Shown here: positions 16,825 to 25,247 of the stretch, piece after piece
How the letters are laid out: each line of letters opens with the position of its first letter
How positions within the stretch are numbered: the first letter of the stretch is position 1
Assembly (NCBI GenBank): GCA_003569165.1
Contig: BGOI01000001.1
Span: forward strand, 62,001 to 126,000
DNA length: 64,000 nt
Direction: 5' to 3'
Source: Opitutia bacterium
GTDB taxonomy: Bacteria; Verrucomicrobiota; Verrucomicrobiia; Opitutales; UBA953
The notes under the pieces: generated by a model
Told to the model about the DNA's origin: nothing
What the model saw: the letters and a program-made list of their open reading frames with translations, nothing else
Database searches by the model: none
Made by a program: the position numbers and the translations under genes

Positions 16825-17456
16825 TTGGCAAGGCGCGCATCAAGGTCTGCGGAATCACCCGCTCCGCCGACGCCGCTACGGCCCTCGCGCTAGGAGCTGA
16901 TTTCCTGGGCATCAATTGCTGGAGCGGTTCACCTCGTTTCGTCCCGGCCGCCTCCCGCGCAGCGCTCCTGCGCGAAATCCCGGCGGATAAGCGTGTCGCC
17001 GTGACCGTAAACCCGACCGTCGCTGAAGCCGCCGCGCTCATCGCCGAAGGCTTCGCCATCGTCCAGGCCCACTTCGATCCGGCGAAGAACGAGTGCGACC
17101 CCAAGGCCCTCTCCGTCAAGCTCGGCGTAAAGCACCTCTGGTTGGCGCCTAAGCTTGCGGACGGCGCCGATTGGCCAGCCGACCTCATTCCGCTCGCCGA
17201 AGGATTCGTGCACGATGCCCACGCCAAAGATGCGTTCGGTGGCACCGGCAAGGTCTCGGACTGGACCCGTTTCCAGAAACTCCTGCAGAAATACCCACAA
17301 AGCCTGTGGATTCTCGCCGGCGGCCTTGGCCCGGATAATATCGCCGCGGCCGCTCAGTCCGGAGCAGGCTTTTTTGACCTAAATAGCGGGGTAGAACTCG
17401 CACCCGGACTCAAATCTGCCGAAAAAACTGGCTGGCGTGTCGGAAGTCTTGCTTAA
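16821..17456 (+). CDS. trpF: Phosphoribosylanthranilate isomerase
   Basis: A 211-residue TIM barrel catalysing the Amadori rearrangement in tryptophan synthesis. IKVCGITRSADA carries the catalytic Cys. The catalytic Asp lies in FVHDAHA, followed by FGGTGKVSDW. The phosphate-binding loop is LAGGLGPDNI, and the end DLNSGVE..PGLKS is diagnostic. Its start codon overlaps the stop of hemD. Placing a tryptophan gene at the end of a haem pair is a local arrangement; the other trp genes are not here. Confidence 0.93.
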   Translation: MIGKARIKVCGITRSADAATALALGADFLGINCWSGSPRFVPAASRAALLREIPADKRVAVTVNPTVAEAAALIAEGFAIVQAHFDPAKNECDPKALSVKLGVKHLWLAPKLADGADWPADLIPLAEGFVHDAHAKDAFGGTGKVSDWTRFQKLLQKYPQSLWILAGGLGPDNIAAAAQSGAGFFDLNSGVELAPGLKSAEKTGWRVGSLA

Positions 17457-17900
<444 letters not shown>

Positions 17901-17923
17901 GTCCCCCTGTTCGGAGCAAGCAG

Positions 17924-17950
17924 AAGGGCGTCCCTCGGGACGCCCTTTTT
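17924..17950 (+). terminator. Intrinsic terminator after glnB
   Basis: An 11-bp stem AAGGGCGTCCC / GGGACGCCCTT with a 2-nt TC core (the loop opens to four or more bases in practice) is followed by TTTC. It lies 24 bp after the glnB stop, between convergent genes. Confidence 0.85.
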
Positions 17951-17957
17951 CTTTGGC

Positions 17958-18485
17958 TTATTTAGCGGCGGCTTTCGCGGCGGCTTTGGCCGCGGCCCTT
18001 GCGGCATCGCGCTTGGCCAGCATACCGGGCGAGTTCCACTTGATCACATGGTAGGTCGCCTGCCCTTCGCCCGCGTTGCGGATGGCGTGGTCGATGTTGG
18101 CGGCTTGGAAGATGACGGACCCTGGTCCGAGTTTGACCCAGTCGCCGGCGACGAGTGCCTCGACGGTGCCCTCCTTCACGATGAGCAGCTCCTCGTCGGC
18201 GTGCTGGTGGGGCGGGTGCGGGGCCTGGCCAGGATTCAGCGTCGTGATATGATATTCAAGTTCGTCGAGGGTCGCGGTCGGGGCCTCGCACACCTTGCGG
18301 TAGGCGCCGATCTTGGTGGGCTTGACGACCATCTTTTCCCAATCGAAGGCCATCGAGCCCATGATGGGCTTCGGGGTGGGCACGGTGGCGGCGATTCGGT
18401 CCTGGCCGATGAAGCCGAGGAGGCCCAGGCAGACGGAGGCGGTCAGGGCGGCGACGACGAGGTCGCGACGGGTCGGGGTGATCAT
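17958..18485 (-). CDS. Secreted or membrane-anchored cupin-domain protein
   Basis: A 175-residue protein. The N-terminus TPTRRDLVVAALTASVCLGLLGF looks like an export signal; the twin Arg suggests a possible Tat route. A single cupin barrel follows, with motif 1 as PHPPHQHADEELLIVKEG, supplying His/His/Glu metal ligands, and motif 2 as NIDHAIRNAG. The C-terminus is an Ala/Lys repeat (AAAKAAAKAAAK). The enzymatic role is unknown. It converges on glnB. Confidence 0.8.
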   Translation of the reverse strand: MITPTRRDLVVAALTASVCLGLLGFIGQDRIAATVPTPKPIMGSMAFDWEKMVVKPTKIGAYRKVCEAPTATLDELEYHITTLNPGQAPHPPHQHADEELLIVKEGTVEALVAGDWVKLGPGSVIFQAANIDHAIRNAGEGQATYHVIKWNSPGMLAKRDAARAAAKAAAKAAAK

Positions 18486-18572
18486 GGGTCATTTCTAGGA
18501 AGACCGCCGAGGGGAGTAAAGAGCCCATCCAGACGCCTTGCCCTCCGGCCGACCCCGGGCCTAATCTCCCGC

Positions 18573-20237
18573 ATGCTTCGCCCTGTGCCCCGATGGACGG
18601 CCGCCCTGCTCGCCTTGGCGTGCCTGCTCGCAGGCTGCGGCGACGGCAAGACGACCGCCGAGAAAAAGGCCGCCGAAGGCTACCTGATTATCAACAATAT
18701 GGCCGAGCCCTCGGGGCTAGATCCGCAGACCATTACCGGACTGAGTGAGAGCCATATTATCGCCGCCCTCTTCGAAGGCTTGGTGAATTACGACCCGAAG
18801 GACCTGCACCCCGTCCCCGGCGTCGCCGAAAGCTGGACGATGTCGAAGGACGGCAAGACCTGGACCTTTCGCCTGCGCGAGAATGCCCGCTGGTCAAACG
18901 GCGACCCAGTGACCACCGCCGACTTCCTCTTCAGCTACGAGCGGATGCTCACCCCGAGCTTCGGAGCGGAATACGCCTCGATGCTACACGGCATCCGCGG
19001 CGCCAAGCAATTCCACACCGGCAAGTCTAAGGATTTCAAGTCCGTCGGCCTCCGCGCCCCCGACGCGCGTACGCTCGTCATCGAGCTCGAGGATCCCATC
19101 CCTTACTTCCTACAGCTCCTCTGCCACCACAGCTGGATTCCCGTGCACCCCGGAACAATCTTGAAGCACGGCAAGATGGATTCGCTCAACACGCTATGGA
19201 CCCGGCCCGGCTCCCTGGTGGGTAATGGCGCCTTCACCTTAGAAAAATGGGAAGTGGCCCGCCGCGTCGTCGTGCGCAAGAACCCGCTCTACTGGAACGC
19301 CCAGGAGGTCTCGCTCAACGCCGTTGAATTCCGCGCCATCTCTGACCTCTTCGCCGAAGAACGCGCCTTCCGCGGCGGGGAACTCCACATCACCGGCGCG
19401 GTGCCGCCGTACAAGGTCGCCAAACTACGCGAGCAGAAGGCCCCGCACCTGCGGCTCGATCCGTTCTTCTCGACCGCCTTCGTCTGGGTCAACTGCGACA
19501 TCAAAGGCGACAAGCCCGTCGACCTCGCCGCCCGCAAGGCGCTGCTCGATCCGCGCGTCCGGCAAGCGCTCGGCATGGCGATCGACCGCAACCTCATCGC
19601 CGAGAAAGTCCTGCGCGCTGGCGAGACCCCGGCGTTACATTTCACCCCGCCCGGTACCGGCGGTTTCCTGCCGACCGCTCGCTGGAAGCAAGATGCGAAC
19701 GATGCCCGCCGCTTGCTGGCTGAAGCGGGCTACCCCGGCGGCAAGGGCCTGCCTAAGTTCGATTACCTCTATAACTCCTCTGAAGGGTCGCAGATGGTGG
19801 CCCAGGCCTATCAGGAAATGTGGCGTCGCGAGCTCGGGGTCGAAGTGGAACTGCGTAACCTTGAGTGGAAGGTCTACCTGTCCGCCATGCGCAAAGGCGA
19901 ATACCACCTCTGTCGCGGAGCCTGGGTCGGTGACTATAACGACCCCAACACCTTCCTCGAGATGCTCATCAGCGGGAACGAGCTGAATATCTCGAACTGG
20001 ACCGATAACGAATATGATCGCCTCCTCGGATTGGCCGCCAAAGAGACCGACGCGACCCAGCGCTTCGATTATTTCCAGCAGGCAGAGGCCCGCCTCATCA
20101 GCCAGGCGCCGGTGTTGCCGGTCGTCTTCAACAAGAACAAGTTCCTCATCCGCCCCGAGGTACAAGGCTGGTATCCGACCCTACTGGACCAGCACCCTTT
20201 CACCGCCGTCCGGCTCGTCCCCGCGAAAGGGGATTGA
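18573..20237 (+). CDS. Peptide ABC transporter substrate-binding lipoprotein (OppA/SBP_bac_5 family)
   Basis: A 554-residue lipoprotein: signal peptide with lipobox Leu-Ala-Gly-Cys (Cys22), then the family-5 binding-protein fold. NMAEPSGLDPQTITG, GVAESWTMSKDGKTWTFRLREN, ARWSNGDPVTTADFLFSYERM and VRQALGMAIDRNLIAEKVL are typical of OppA. It would bind oligopeptides in the periplasm. No opp permease or ATPase genes are adjacent, so it is an orphan binding protein that uses a distant transporter. The ATG at 18573 precedes the lipobox correctly; the longer open frame upstream is shadow over the cupin gene. Confidence 0.92.
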   Translation: MLRPVPRWTAALLALACLLAGCGDGKTTAEKKAAEGYLIINNMAEPSGLDPQTITGLSESHIIAALFEGLVNYDPKDLHPVPGVAESWTMSKDGKTWTFRLRENARWSNGDPVTTADFLFSYERMLTPSFGAEYASMLHGIRGAKQFHTGKSKDFKSVGLRAPDARTLVIELEDPIPYFLQLLCHHSWIPVHPGTILKHGKMDSLNTLWTRPGSLVGNGAFTLEKWEVARRVVVRKNPLYWNAQEVSLNAVEFRAISDLFAEERAFRGGELHITGAVPPYKVAKLREQKAPHLRLDPFFSTAFVWVNCDIKGDKPVDLAARKALLDPRVRQALGMAIDRNLIAEKVLRAGETPALHFTPPGTGGFLPTARWKQDANDARRLLAEAGYPGGKGLPKFDYLYNSSEGSQMVAQAYQEMWRRELGVEVELRNLEWKVYLSAMRKGEYHLCRGAWVGDYNDPNTFLEMLISGNELNISNWTDNEYDRLLGLAAKETDATQRFDYFQQAEARLISQAPVLPVVFNKNKFLIRPEVQGWYPTLLDQHPFTAVRLVPAKGD

Positions 20238-20274
20238 ACGGACCCCCCCCCTCGCCTACTCTGACTTCATTCTC

Positions 20275-20784
20275 ATGCGCTCCCTCGCCCTCGCTCTGTT
20301 AGCCACCCTCGCCGCCGTCTCCGGCCTCGCCCAAGCCGACCCCCTCCGTTCCACCGGCGGCGACGAAAAGGCCTTTGCCAAGCTCCGCGGCATCACCTTC
20401 TTCTTCATCGACGTCACCACGTCCGAAAGCCGACCCGAGGATGCCGACCTGCGCGGCGAAATCCGCGACGCGATGGAGCTCGAGATGCGCCGCGCCAACA
20501 TCGTGCCGCGCTCGGTCGATGGCCTGACGCCGGAGGCCACTACGCCCCTCCTGACCATCGAGGTCCGCCTCGATCGCGGACTCGGCCGCTACAACGCCGA
20601 CGTCATTCTGGCCGTGCGCGACAACGCCACGATCACCCGCAACAAGGAAGCCGTCCTCGCCCAGTCCTACTCCCAGTCGAAGCGCGCGATGGGCACCTCC
20701 GACACGACGCTGAACCGCGAAGTGAAGGCCCGCAGCCGCGAACTTGTGCAGGAGCTCTTGGCTGGCATCAAGACCCTGAAGTAA
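20275..20784 (+). CDS. Secreted protein of unknown function
   Basis: A 169-residue protein with a signal peptide (Met-Arg-Ser-Leu-Ala...Leu-Ala-Gln-Ala-Asp). The mature part has alternating strands and helices: ITFFFIDVTT, DAMELEMRRANIVPRSV, LLTIEVRLDRGLGRYNADVI and a C-terminal helix RSRELVQELLAGIKTL. I see no catalytic motif. The layout, with a beta-rich core and short length, resembles small periplasmic proteins that assess or bind envelope components, but I cannot name it. It lies 37 bp after the oppA-like gene. Confidence 0.72.
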   Translation: MRSLALALLATLAAVSGLAQADPLRSTGGDEKAFAKLRGITFFFIDVTTSESRPEDADLRGEIRDAMELEMRRANIVPRSVDGLTPEATTPLLTIEVRLDRGLGRYNADVILAVRDNATITRNKEAVLAQSYSQSKRAMGTSDTTLNREVKARSRELVQELLAGIKTLK

Positions 20785-20803
20785 GGCCGTAGGCCTCGCC
20801 TCC

Positions 20804-21313
20804 TTGGAACTCCTGAAGAAGATGCGCGGCGACGGGGCTAGCCCTCCGCCACGCTCCTCGCTATCCGTCATCGTCGCAACCGTCGTCGCGGCGATCGCCG
20901 TCATCGGTGGACTTTCTTACCTGACCCACGCACTGGAGGTCATGCTCCTACTCGGCACCTTCGGCGCCAGTGCCCTGCTCGTGTTCGCCTACCCTGATTC
21001 CCCTTTCTGCCAGCCACGTAACGTCATCCTCGGTCATCTCATCGGAGCCATTACCGGCCTGGTCTTCCTACAATTCTGCCCCGTCTCCTGGTGGTGCGAC
21101 GCACTCGCCGTCGGCACGGCCATCGGCTTGATGAAGCTCACCCGCACCGTCCACCCACCGGCCTGCTCGAACCCCCTCATCATCTTCGCCCTCAAGCCAA
21201 GCTGGACCTTCCTGCTCTTTCCTACCCTCGCCGGCGCGGCCTTGATCATCATCGTCGCCCTCTTCTATCACAACTTGCGCCGCGAGGCCCGCTGGCCCAA
21301 GTATTGGCTCTAA
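20804..21313 (+). CDS. HPP-family integral membrane protein
   Basis: A 169-residue protein with four membrane helices and the signature TVHPPACSNPLI that names the family, plus GTFGASALLVFAYPDSPFCQPRNVILGH. Relatives in cyanobacteria and plastids have been linked to nitrite transport; whether that holds here is unknown. The start is uncertain: TTG at 20804 keeps an amphipathic helix ending LLKKMRGDG that relatives also have, while the ATG at 20822 lies only six codons later. It is followed after 4 bp by a RidA-family gene. Confidence 0.87.
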   Translation: MELLKKMRGDGASPPPRSSLSVIVATVVAAIAVIGGLSYLTHALEVMLLLGTFGASALLVFAYPDSPFCQPRNVILGHLIGAITGLVFLQFCPVSWWCDALAVGTAIGLMKLTRTVHPPACSNPLIIFALKPSWTFLLFPTLAGAALIIIVALFYHNLRREARWPKYWL

Positions 21314-21317
21314 CCTT

Positions 21318-21782
21318 ATGTCCTCCGTCGAAGCCCGCCTCACCGAACTTGGCAGCACCCTGCCGACCCCTCCCGCCGCCGCTGGCGCTTATGTCCCGGC
21401 CGTTCGGACGGGCAACCTGCTCTACCTCGCCGGCACGCTGCCGATGAAGGACGGCAAGGTGACATCGCTCGGTAAGGTTGGTCGCGAAGTCGATATCGCC
21501 CAAGCCGCCGAGGCCGCCAAGCTCTGCGTGCTCAATGCGCTGGCCAATGCCAAGGTCGCCTTGGGCTCGCTGGATCGCGTCAGCCGCGTGGTGATGGTCA
21601 ACGGTTTCGTCAATGGCGTGGATGGCTTCAGCGACAGCCCCAAGGTGCTCAACGGCGCCTCGGAGTTCCTACTCCAAGTCTTTGGCGACGCCGGCAAGCA
21701 CGCGCGCGCCGCGGTTTCCGTGAACGGTCTACCCCTCGGTGTCTCCGTTGAGGTCCAGATCGTGCTCGAGGTCCGCGACTGA
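21318..21782 (+). CDS. RidA/YjgF-family protein
   Basis: A 154-residue protein of the RidA superfamily, whose best-studied members hydrolyse reactive enamine/imine intermediates from PLP enzymes. Visible parts are VRTGNLLYLAGTLPMKDGK, LCVLNALANAKVALGSLDRVSRVV and the C-terminal AVSVNGLPLGVSVEVQIVLEV. It is longer than E. coli RidA, and the Arg of the canonical RidA active site (Arg105 region) is replaced by the Asn-Gly-Leu-Pro context, so it probably belongs to another subgroup. It ends 6 bp before a convergent gene. Confidence 0.85.
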   Translation: MSSVEARLTELGSTLPTPPAAAGAYVPAVRTGNLLYLAGTLPMKDGKVTSLGKVGREVDIAQAAEAAKLCVLNALANAKVALGSLDRVSRVVMVNGFVNGVDGFSDSPKVLNGASEFLLQVFGDAGKHARAAVSVNGLPLGVSVEVQIVLEVRD

Positions 21783-21788
21783 ACCGGC

Positions 21789-22601
21789 TCAGCCGTCGCT
21801 CGCGCTGATTTTGCTGAAGTCGATTTTGAAGGCCTTGCCGCCCGGCGGCTTGCCGCAGTTACCAATCCTTCCGCATGCGCGTTTGACCAACTCGGCCATA
21901 CGTGAGTCAGACGGGGAGGTCACCCAACCAGAAAAACTGGCGAACCCGGAAGCATCGATGGCGACCGTGACACTGCAGGAGCCAGCGGAGGCAATCGAGG
22001 CACCCTCGGCCGCGAGGATTTCGTTCCAAGCGCTCCGGAGCTTAGCCTCGACTTCGCCGGCGTAGAGTTGCCGCTCCGAAGCCGAACCGCCTTCACCGCC
22101 ATTATCACCGGTGCCGTAGTTTCGACCCTTCTTGACGGAAACGCCGCCGATACCGCCCGTCTTGGACGACGAGCCAGGCTTGCCGACGCCCTTCGAGTTA
22201 TTGAAGTCTCCGAGCGTCATCTTCTTGGGATTATTGCTGCTCGTTCCGTTCTTGCTCGAAACCTTGGTCATTGTCTTGGGCGAGTTCGCCGAAGACTGCG
22301 CGGCCTGTTCAGCCCGCTCGCGATCACGGAGGGTTTTCTCAACGTCGATTTTCTTGAGCCGAATGATGGGAACGCCGCTGTTCGACCCCGACTCGGAACC
22401 CTTGGCGACCCCAGCGGCCTTGCCGATCTCGCCGGGTCGCTTGCCCGGGATGCCATTCAGGTCGACCTGCAGAAACGGATCGACAGCTTCGATACTTTCG
22501 CCGCCGTGACGCGCAGCATACCAGGAGAAACCGATGATCGCGACGACGACGCCGAGGTGCACGGCAACGGAACCGATCCAGGCTTTGCCTCCATTCGCCA
22601 T
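21789..22601 (-). CDS. TolA/TonB-like periplasmic-spanning protein
   Basis: A 270-residue protein. A short cytoplasmic N-terminus is followed by one membrane anchor (AWIGSVAVHLGVVVAIIGFSW), then a long Gly/Ser/Asn/Lys-rich linker (roughly residues 60-180). The C-terminal domain begins YAGEVEAKLRSAWNEI and contains SCSVTVAIDASGFASF and a second Cys pair (ACGRIGNC), much like TolA/TonB domain III. It follows exbD-like and exbB-like genes, so the three form a TolQ-TolR-TolA-type unit. The ATG at 22601 lies 2 bp after the exbD stop; an ATG 21 bases earlier is possible. Confidence 0.82.
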   Translation of the reverse strand: MANGGKAWIGSVAVHLGVVVAIIGFSWYAARHGGESIEAVDPFLQVDLNGIPGKRPGEIGKAAGVAKGSESGSNSGVPIIRLKKIDVEKTLRDRERAEQAAQSSANSPKTMTKVSSKNGTSSNNPKKMTLGDFNNSKGVGKPGSSSKTGGIGGVSVKKGRNYGTGDNGGEGGSASERQLYAGEVEAKLRSAWNEILAAEGASIASAGSCSVTVAIDASGFASFSGWVTSPSDSRMAELVKRACGRIGNCGKPPGGKAFKIDFSKISASDG

Positions 22602-22602
22602 C

Positions 22603-23028
22603 TCAGCGTGTCTCGGTATCAAGACCCGCCTTCGTCAGGCCCTTGGCCTTGGCTGCGGAAAGGACGTCGATGATCTTTTGGTAGGACAGCACGCCGTCGC
22701 CGCGGATGCGGACGACTGGTTGATCGACTTCTGGCAAAGCGGCGATGATGGCGAATTCGGCTTCCAGCTGGGCGAAAGTGACCGCGCGCGCGCCGATCGC
22801 ATAGGCACCATTGCGGTCGATGGTCACGACACGGTACTGCACCTTAGTGTCCGGCGTCTTACCGGCGCCCTTGTCGGCCTTGGGCAGATTAACCGCGGTG
22901 GTCTGCTCCAGCACCGGCGTGGCGATCATGAAAATAATCAGCAATACGAAGCAGAGGTCGAGCATCGGCGTCACGTTCAGCTCGCTGATGACGTGGAGCC
23001 GGTTGGGTCTGGAGAAGGAGCGGGCCAT
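22603..23028 (-). CDS. ExbD/TolR-family protein
   Basis: A 141-residue protein. The membrane helix region ELNVTPMLDLCFVLLIIFMIATPVL carries the conserved Asp, and the periplasmic domain has the family's VRIRGDGVLSYQKIIDVLSAAKAKG ending. It is the middle gene of a minus-strand trio: a TolQ-like gene 6 bp upstream and a TolA-like gene downstream. The context favours TolR over ExbD, but the sequence alone does not decide. Confidence 0.9.
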   Translation of the reverse strand: MARSFSRPNRLHVISELNVTPMLDLCFVLLIIFMIATPVLEQTTAVNLPKADKGAGKTPDTKVQYRVVTIDRNGAYAIGARAVTFAQLEAEFAIIAALPEVDQPVVRIRGDGVLSYQKIIDVLSAAKAKGLTKAGLDTETR

Positions 23029-23034
23029 GCGGGC

Positions 23035-23892
23035 TTACTGGGCGTCTTCCCAACCCGGCAACGCGGCCGGCGGCTCGGTGGCGATCGGCGCCGACGTGGC
23101 CGACGCGGTAACCGCGACAGGAGAAGCTGGGGCGGAGGCGCGAAGGAGGCGCTCGCGCTCCTGGACCGCTTCAAAGTTGCGGCGGGCTTCACCCTCGAGC
23201 TCGAGTTCAACGCGGTCGGCGAGCGAGCTCGCGAAATTCTCCAGCTCGGTCGTCATGATCTTCACCTGCGTGAGCAGGTAGTTATAGCCGAAGGTGGCGG
23301 GAATCGCGACGAGTAGGCCGAGCGTCGTCGTGACGAGGGCGCCACAGACGCCAGGAGCGAGCTGCGCGATACTCGCCTTCTCGGTCAGCGCGCCGAAGGT
23401 GACCATCACTCCCCAGACGGTGCCGAGTAGGCCGAGGAACGGGCCGCCGGAAACGAGCGAACTAAGGATGACCATCTTGTCCTCGTATTTGACCATCGTG
23501 CGGGCGACGCCACGCTGGACGGCGTTCTCGACGTGGCCCATGCACAAGGTGACGTCGGACTGACGGACGAGGCGACCTTTGTGACGCTGCACCGCGGACA
23601 CTGCTTCAGCGACGAGGAATTCATAAGGTCCGAGATTCGAACCGCGTGGAAAGTTGAGCGCGACGACGGAAGGCTCATCGCGCAAGCGACGCTCGAACGC
23701 GTGGTTACGACGGCGGAGTTCTTGGACGTCGGACCATTTGCCAATCATCGCACCCCAACCGATGAAGGAGCAGACGAGCAGGACACCGGCGACAGCCAGT
23801 CCGGCGGCATCCATCTGCTGGAAATACCAGAGGGCGCCCTTCGTCGACTCAGCTAGCACGATCATGAGGACAGGAGAAAGCATCGCTTTCAT
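23035..23892 (-). CDS. MotA/TolQ/ExbB-family proton channel protein
   Basis: A 285-residue protein with three membrane segments and the motif SGGPFLGLLGTVWGVMVTF. A cytoplasmic segment between helices 1 and 2 is basic (VQELRRRNHAFERRLRDE). The C-terminal tail from about residue 235 is unusually long and Ala/Pro-rich (EREERL-like helix, then ASAPASPVAV). The ATG at 23892 (Met-Lys-Ala-Met) is preferred. It is the first gene of the TolQ/TolR/TolA-like operon. Confidence 0.9.
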   Translation of the reverse strand: MKAMLSPVLMIVLAESTKGALWYFQQMDAAGLAVAGVLLVCSFIGWGAMIGKWSDVQELRRRNHAFERRLRDEPSVVALNFPRGSNLGPYEFLVAEAVSAVQRHKGRLVRQSDVTLCMGHVENAVQRGVARTMVKYEDKMVILSSLVSGGPFLGLLGTVWGVMVTFGALTEKASIAQLAPGVCGALVTTTLGLLVAIPATFGYNYLLTQVKIMTTELENFASSLADRVELELEGEARRNFEAVQERERLLRASAPASPVAVTASATSAPIATEPPAALPGWEDAQ

Positions 23893-23980
23893 AGGCAATC
23901 CGCCATCGGGATGGCTTCAACCTGAAAAGGTTCGTGGTCGCACTTGAATCGGCAGCCGTTCGCGTGCATGGTGGGAGTGC

Positions 23981-24466
23981 TTGATTCCTCGTCCGCCATC
24001 CTGCCAGGGCTGCGTCCAGAACGCCGCCGTGTACTTCACCCTCGTCGCCGGGGGGAAAGCGGAGACCTATGCCTGCTGCCAAGGTTGCCCCTCCCTGCTC
24101 TCGGACTCCATCCTGCCTTCCCTCGCACTCGGGCTCAAGCTGACCGTCCCCACCCCCGTCGGCCGGGGCAAATGCCCCACCTGCGGCTTCCGGTGGGCTG
24201 ACTTTGACCGGGTCCATCGCTTCGGCTGCGCCACCTGCTACGAGGCGCATGCCCCCCAGGCTTTGGCCACGATTGCCCGCATCCAGCCAGGCCTAGAACA
24301 CCATGGCCGCCGCCCCTATGATGCCGTTGCCGACCGCGAGGCTAAACTGACCAAGGCCCGTCTCCTCCTTAAATCCGCACTCAAGGAAGAGGACTACGAG
24401 ACGGCAGCCGTCCTCCGCGACCAAATCGCCGGACTTGAAGCCGGACCGGCTGAAGCCAATCAATGA
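23981..24466 (+). CDS. McsA-like zinc protein with UVR motif
   Basis: A 161-residue protein with a zinc-finger N-terminal half containing four Cys pairs (CQGC, CCQGC, CPTCG and CATCY) and a C-terminal UVR helix pair (LLKSALKEEDYETAAVLRDQIAGL). This is the architecture of McsA, the activator of the McsB protein-arginine kinase in Firmicutes. Relatives in Verrucomicrobia and Planctomycetes exist but are little studied. No mcsB-like kinase gene is adjacent. The start appears to be TTG at 23981, as the frame is closed at 23945 with no ATG or GTG between. surE follows after 7 bp. Confidence 0.75.
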   Translation: MIPRPPSCQGCVQNAAVYFTLVAGGKAETYACCQGCPSLLSDSILPSLALGLKLTVPTPVGRGKCPTCGFRWADFDRVHRFGCATCYEAHAPQALATIARIQPGLEHHGRRPYDAVADREAKLTKARLLLKSALKEEDYETAAVLRDQIAGLEAGPAEANQ

Positions 24467-24473
24467 CCTTAGG

Positions 24474-25241
24474 ATGAAGCCCGTAGCCCTGCTGACCAAC
24501 GACGACGGCATCAACGCCGCCTTCCTCCACGCCCTGGTCGCCGCCTGCATAGCCGAAGGCTTCGACGTCGTTGTCGCCGCCCCCTCGGGCGAACGCAGCT
24601 GGATTGGCCGCGCCTTTAGCCGCCACCGCGAAGTCACCCTCGCCGACTACCCGAACCTCGGCCGGCAAGCCTGGTCCATCGACGGCACTCCCTCTGACTG
24701 CGTCAACATCGCCCTCGGCCACCTCATGCCCGTGAAGCCCGATGTGGTCCTCTCTGGTATCAACATCGGCTTCAATGCCACCATGCCGCTCTGCCTGAGC
24801 TCGGGCACCCTCGCTGGCGCGACCGAAGGCACGTCATGGGGCCTGCCAGCCGTGGCCTGCTCCCTCGACCTTGAGCAATCCCTCTTCGAACAGGTCCACC
24901 GTAATTCGTCCATCTGCCCGCCAGCCCTCCGCCCGCACCTCGAGGCCGCCTGCCGCCACGCCGCCCGCTTCGCTAAGGGACGCGTCGGCCTACCCAGCCA
25001 CGATCTGCATGTGCATAGCCTTAACTACCCCGCGAGTGTCACCGACGAAACCGCGATGGAACGAAGCACGCCGGCACTCGTCCGCCATGGCTCCCTCTTC
25101 AAGCGCTCGGCGCAAGGCTTCACTTTCGCCTGGAACGACGGCGAGAACCTCACCACCGACAAACAATCAGACCTCGCCGTGCTGGAGCGAGGTCTGATCA
25201 GTCATACGGTCTTCGACTTCGGCGGCACCGCGCCGCTCTGA
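24474..25241 (+). CDS. surE: 5'/3'-nucleotidase SurE
   Basis: A 255-residue survival protein E, a metal-dependent phosphatase acting on nucleoside monophosphates and short polyphosphates. LLTNDDGINA supplies the metal-binding Asp pair. APSGERSWIGRAFS, SIDGTPSDCVNIAL, PDVVLSGINIGFNA and SSGTLAGATEGTSWGLPAVACSL are family blocks. The ATG at 24474 gives Met-Lys-Pro-Val-Ala-Leu-Leu-Thr-Asn-Asp-Asp-Gly, the usual start. It is probably co-transcribed with the McsA-like gene. Confidence 0.93.
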   Translation: MKPVALLTNDDGINAAFLHALVAACIAEGFDVVVAAPSGERSWIGRAFSRHREVTLADYPNLGRQAWSIDGTPSDCVNIALGHLMPVKPDVVLSGINIGFNATMPLCLSSGTLAGATEGTSWGLPAVACSLDLEQSLFEQVHRNSSICPPALRPHLEAACRHAARFAKGRVGLPSHDLHVHSLNYPASVTDETAMERSTPALVRHGSLFKRSAQGFTFAWNDGENLTTDKQSDLAVLERGLISHTVFDFGGTAPL

Positions 25242-25247
25242 GCCGGC

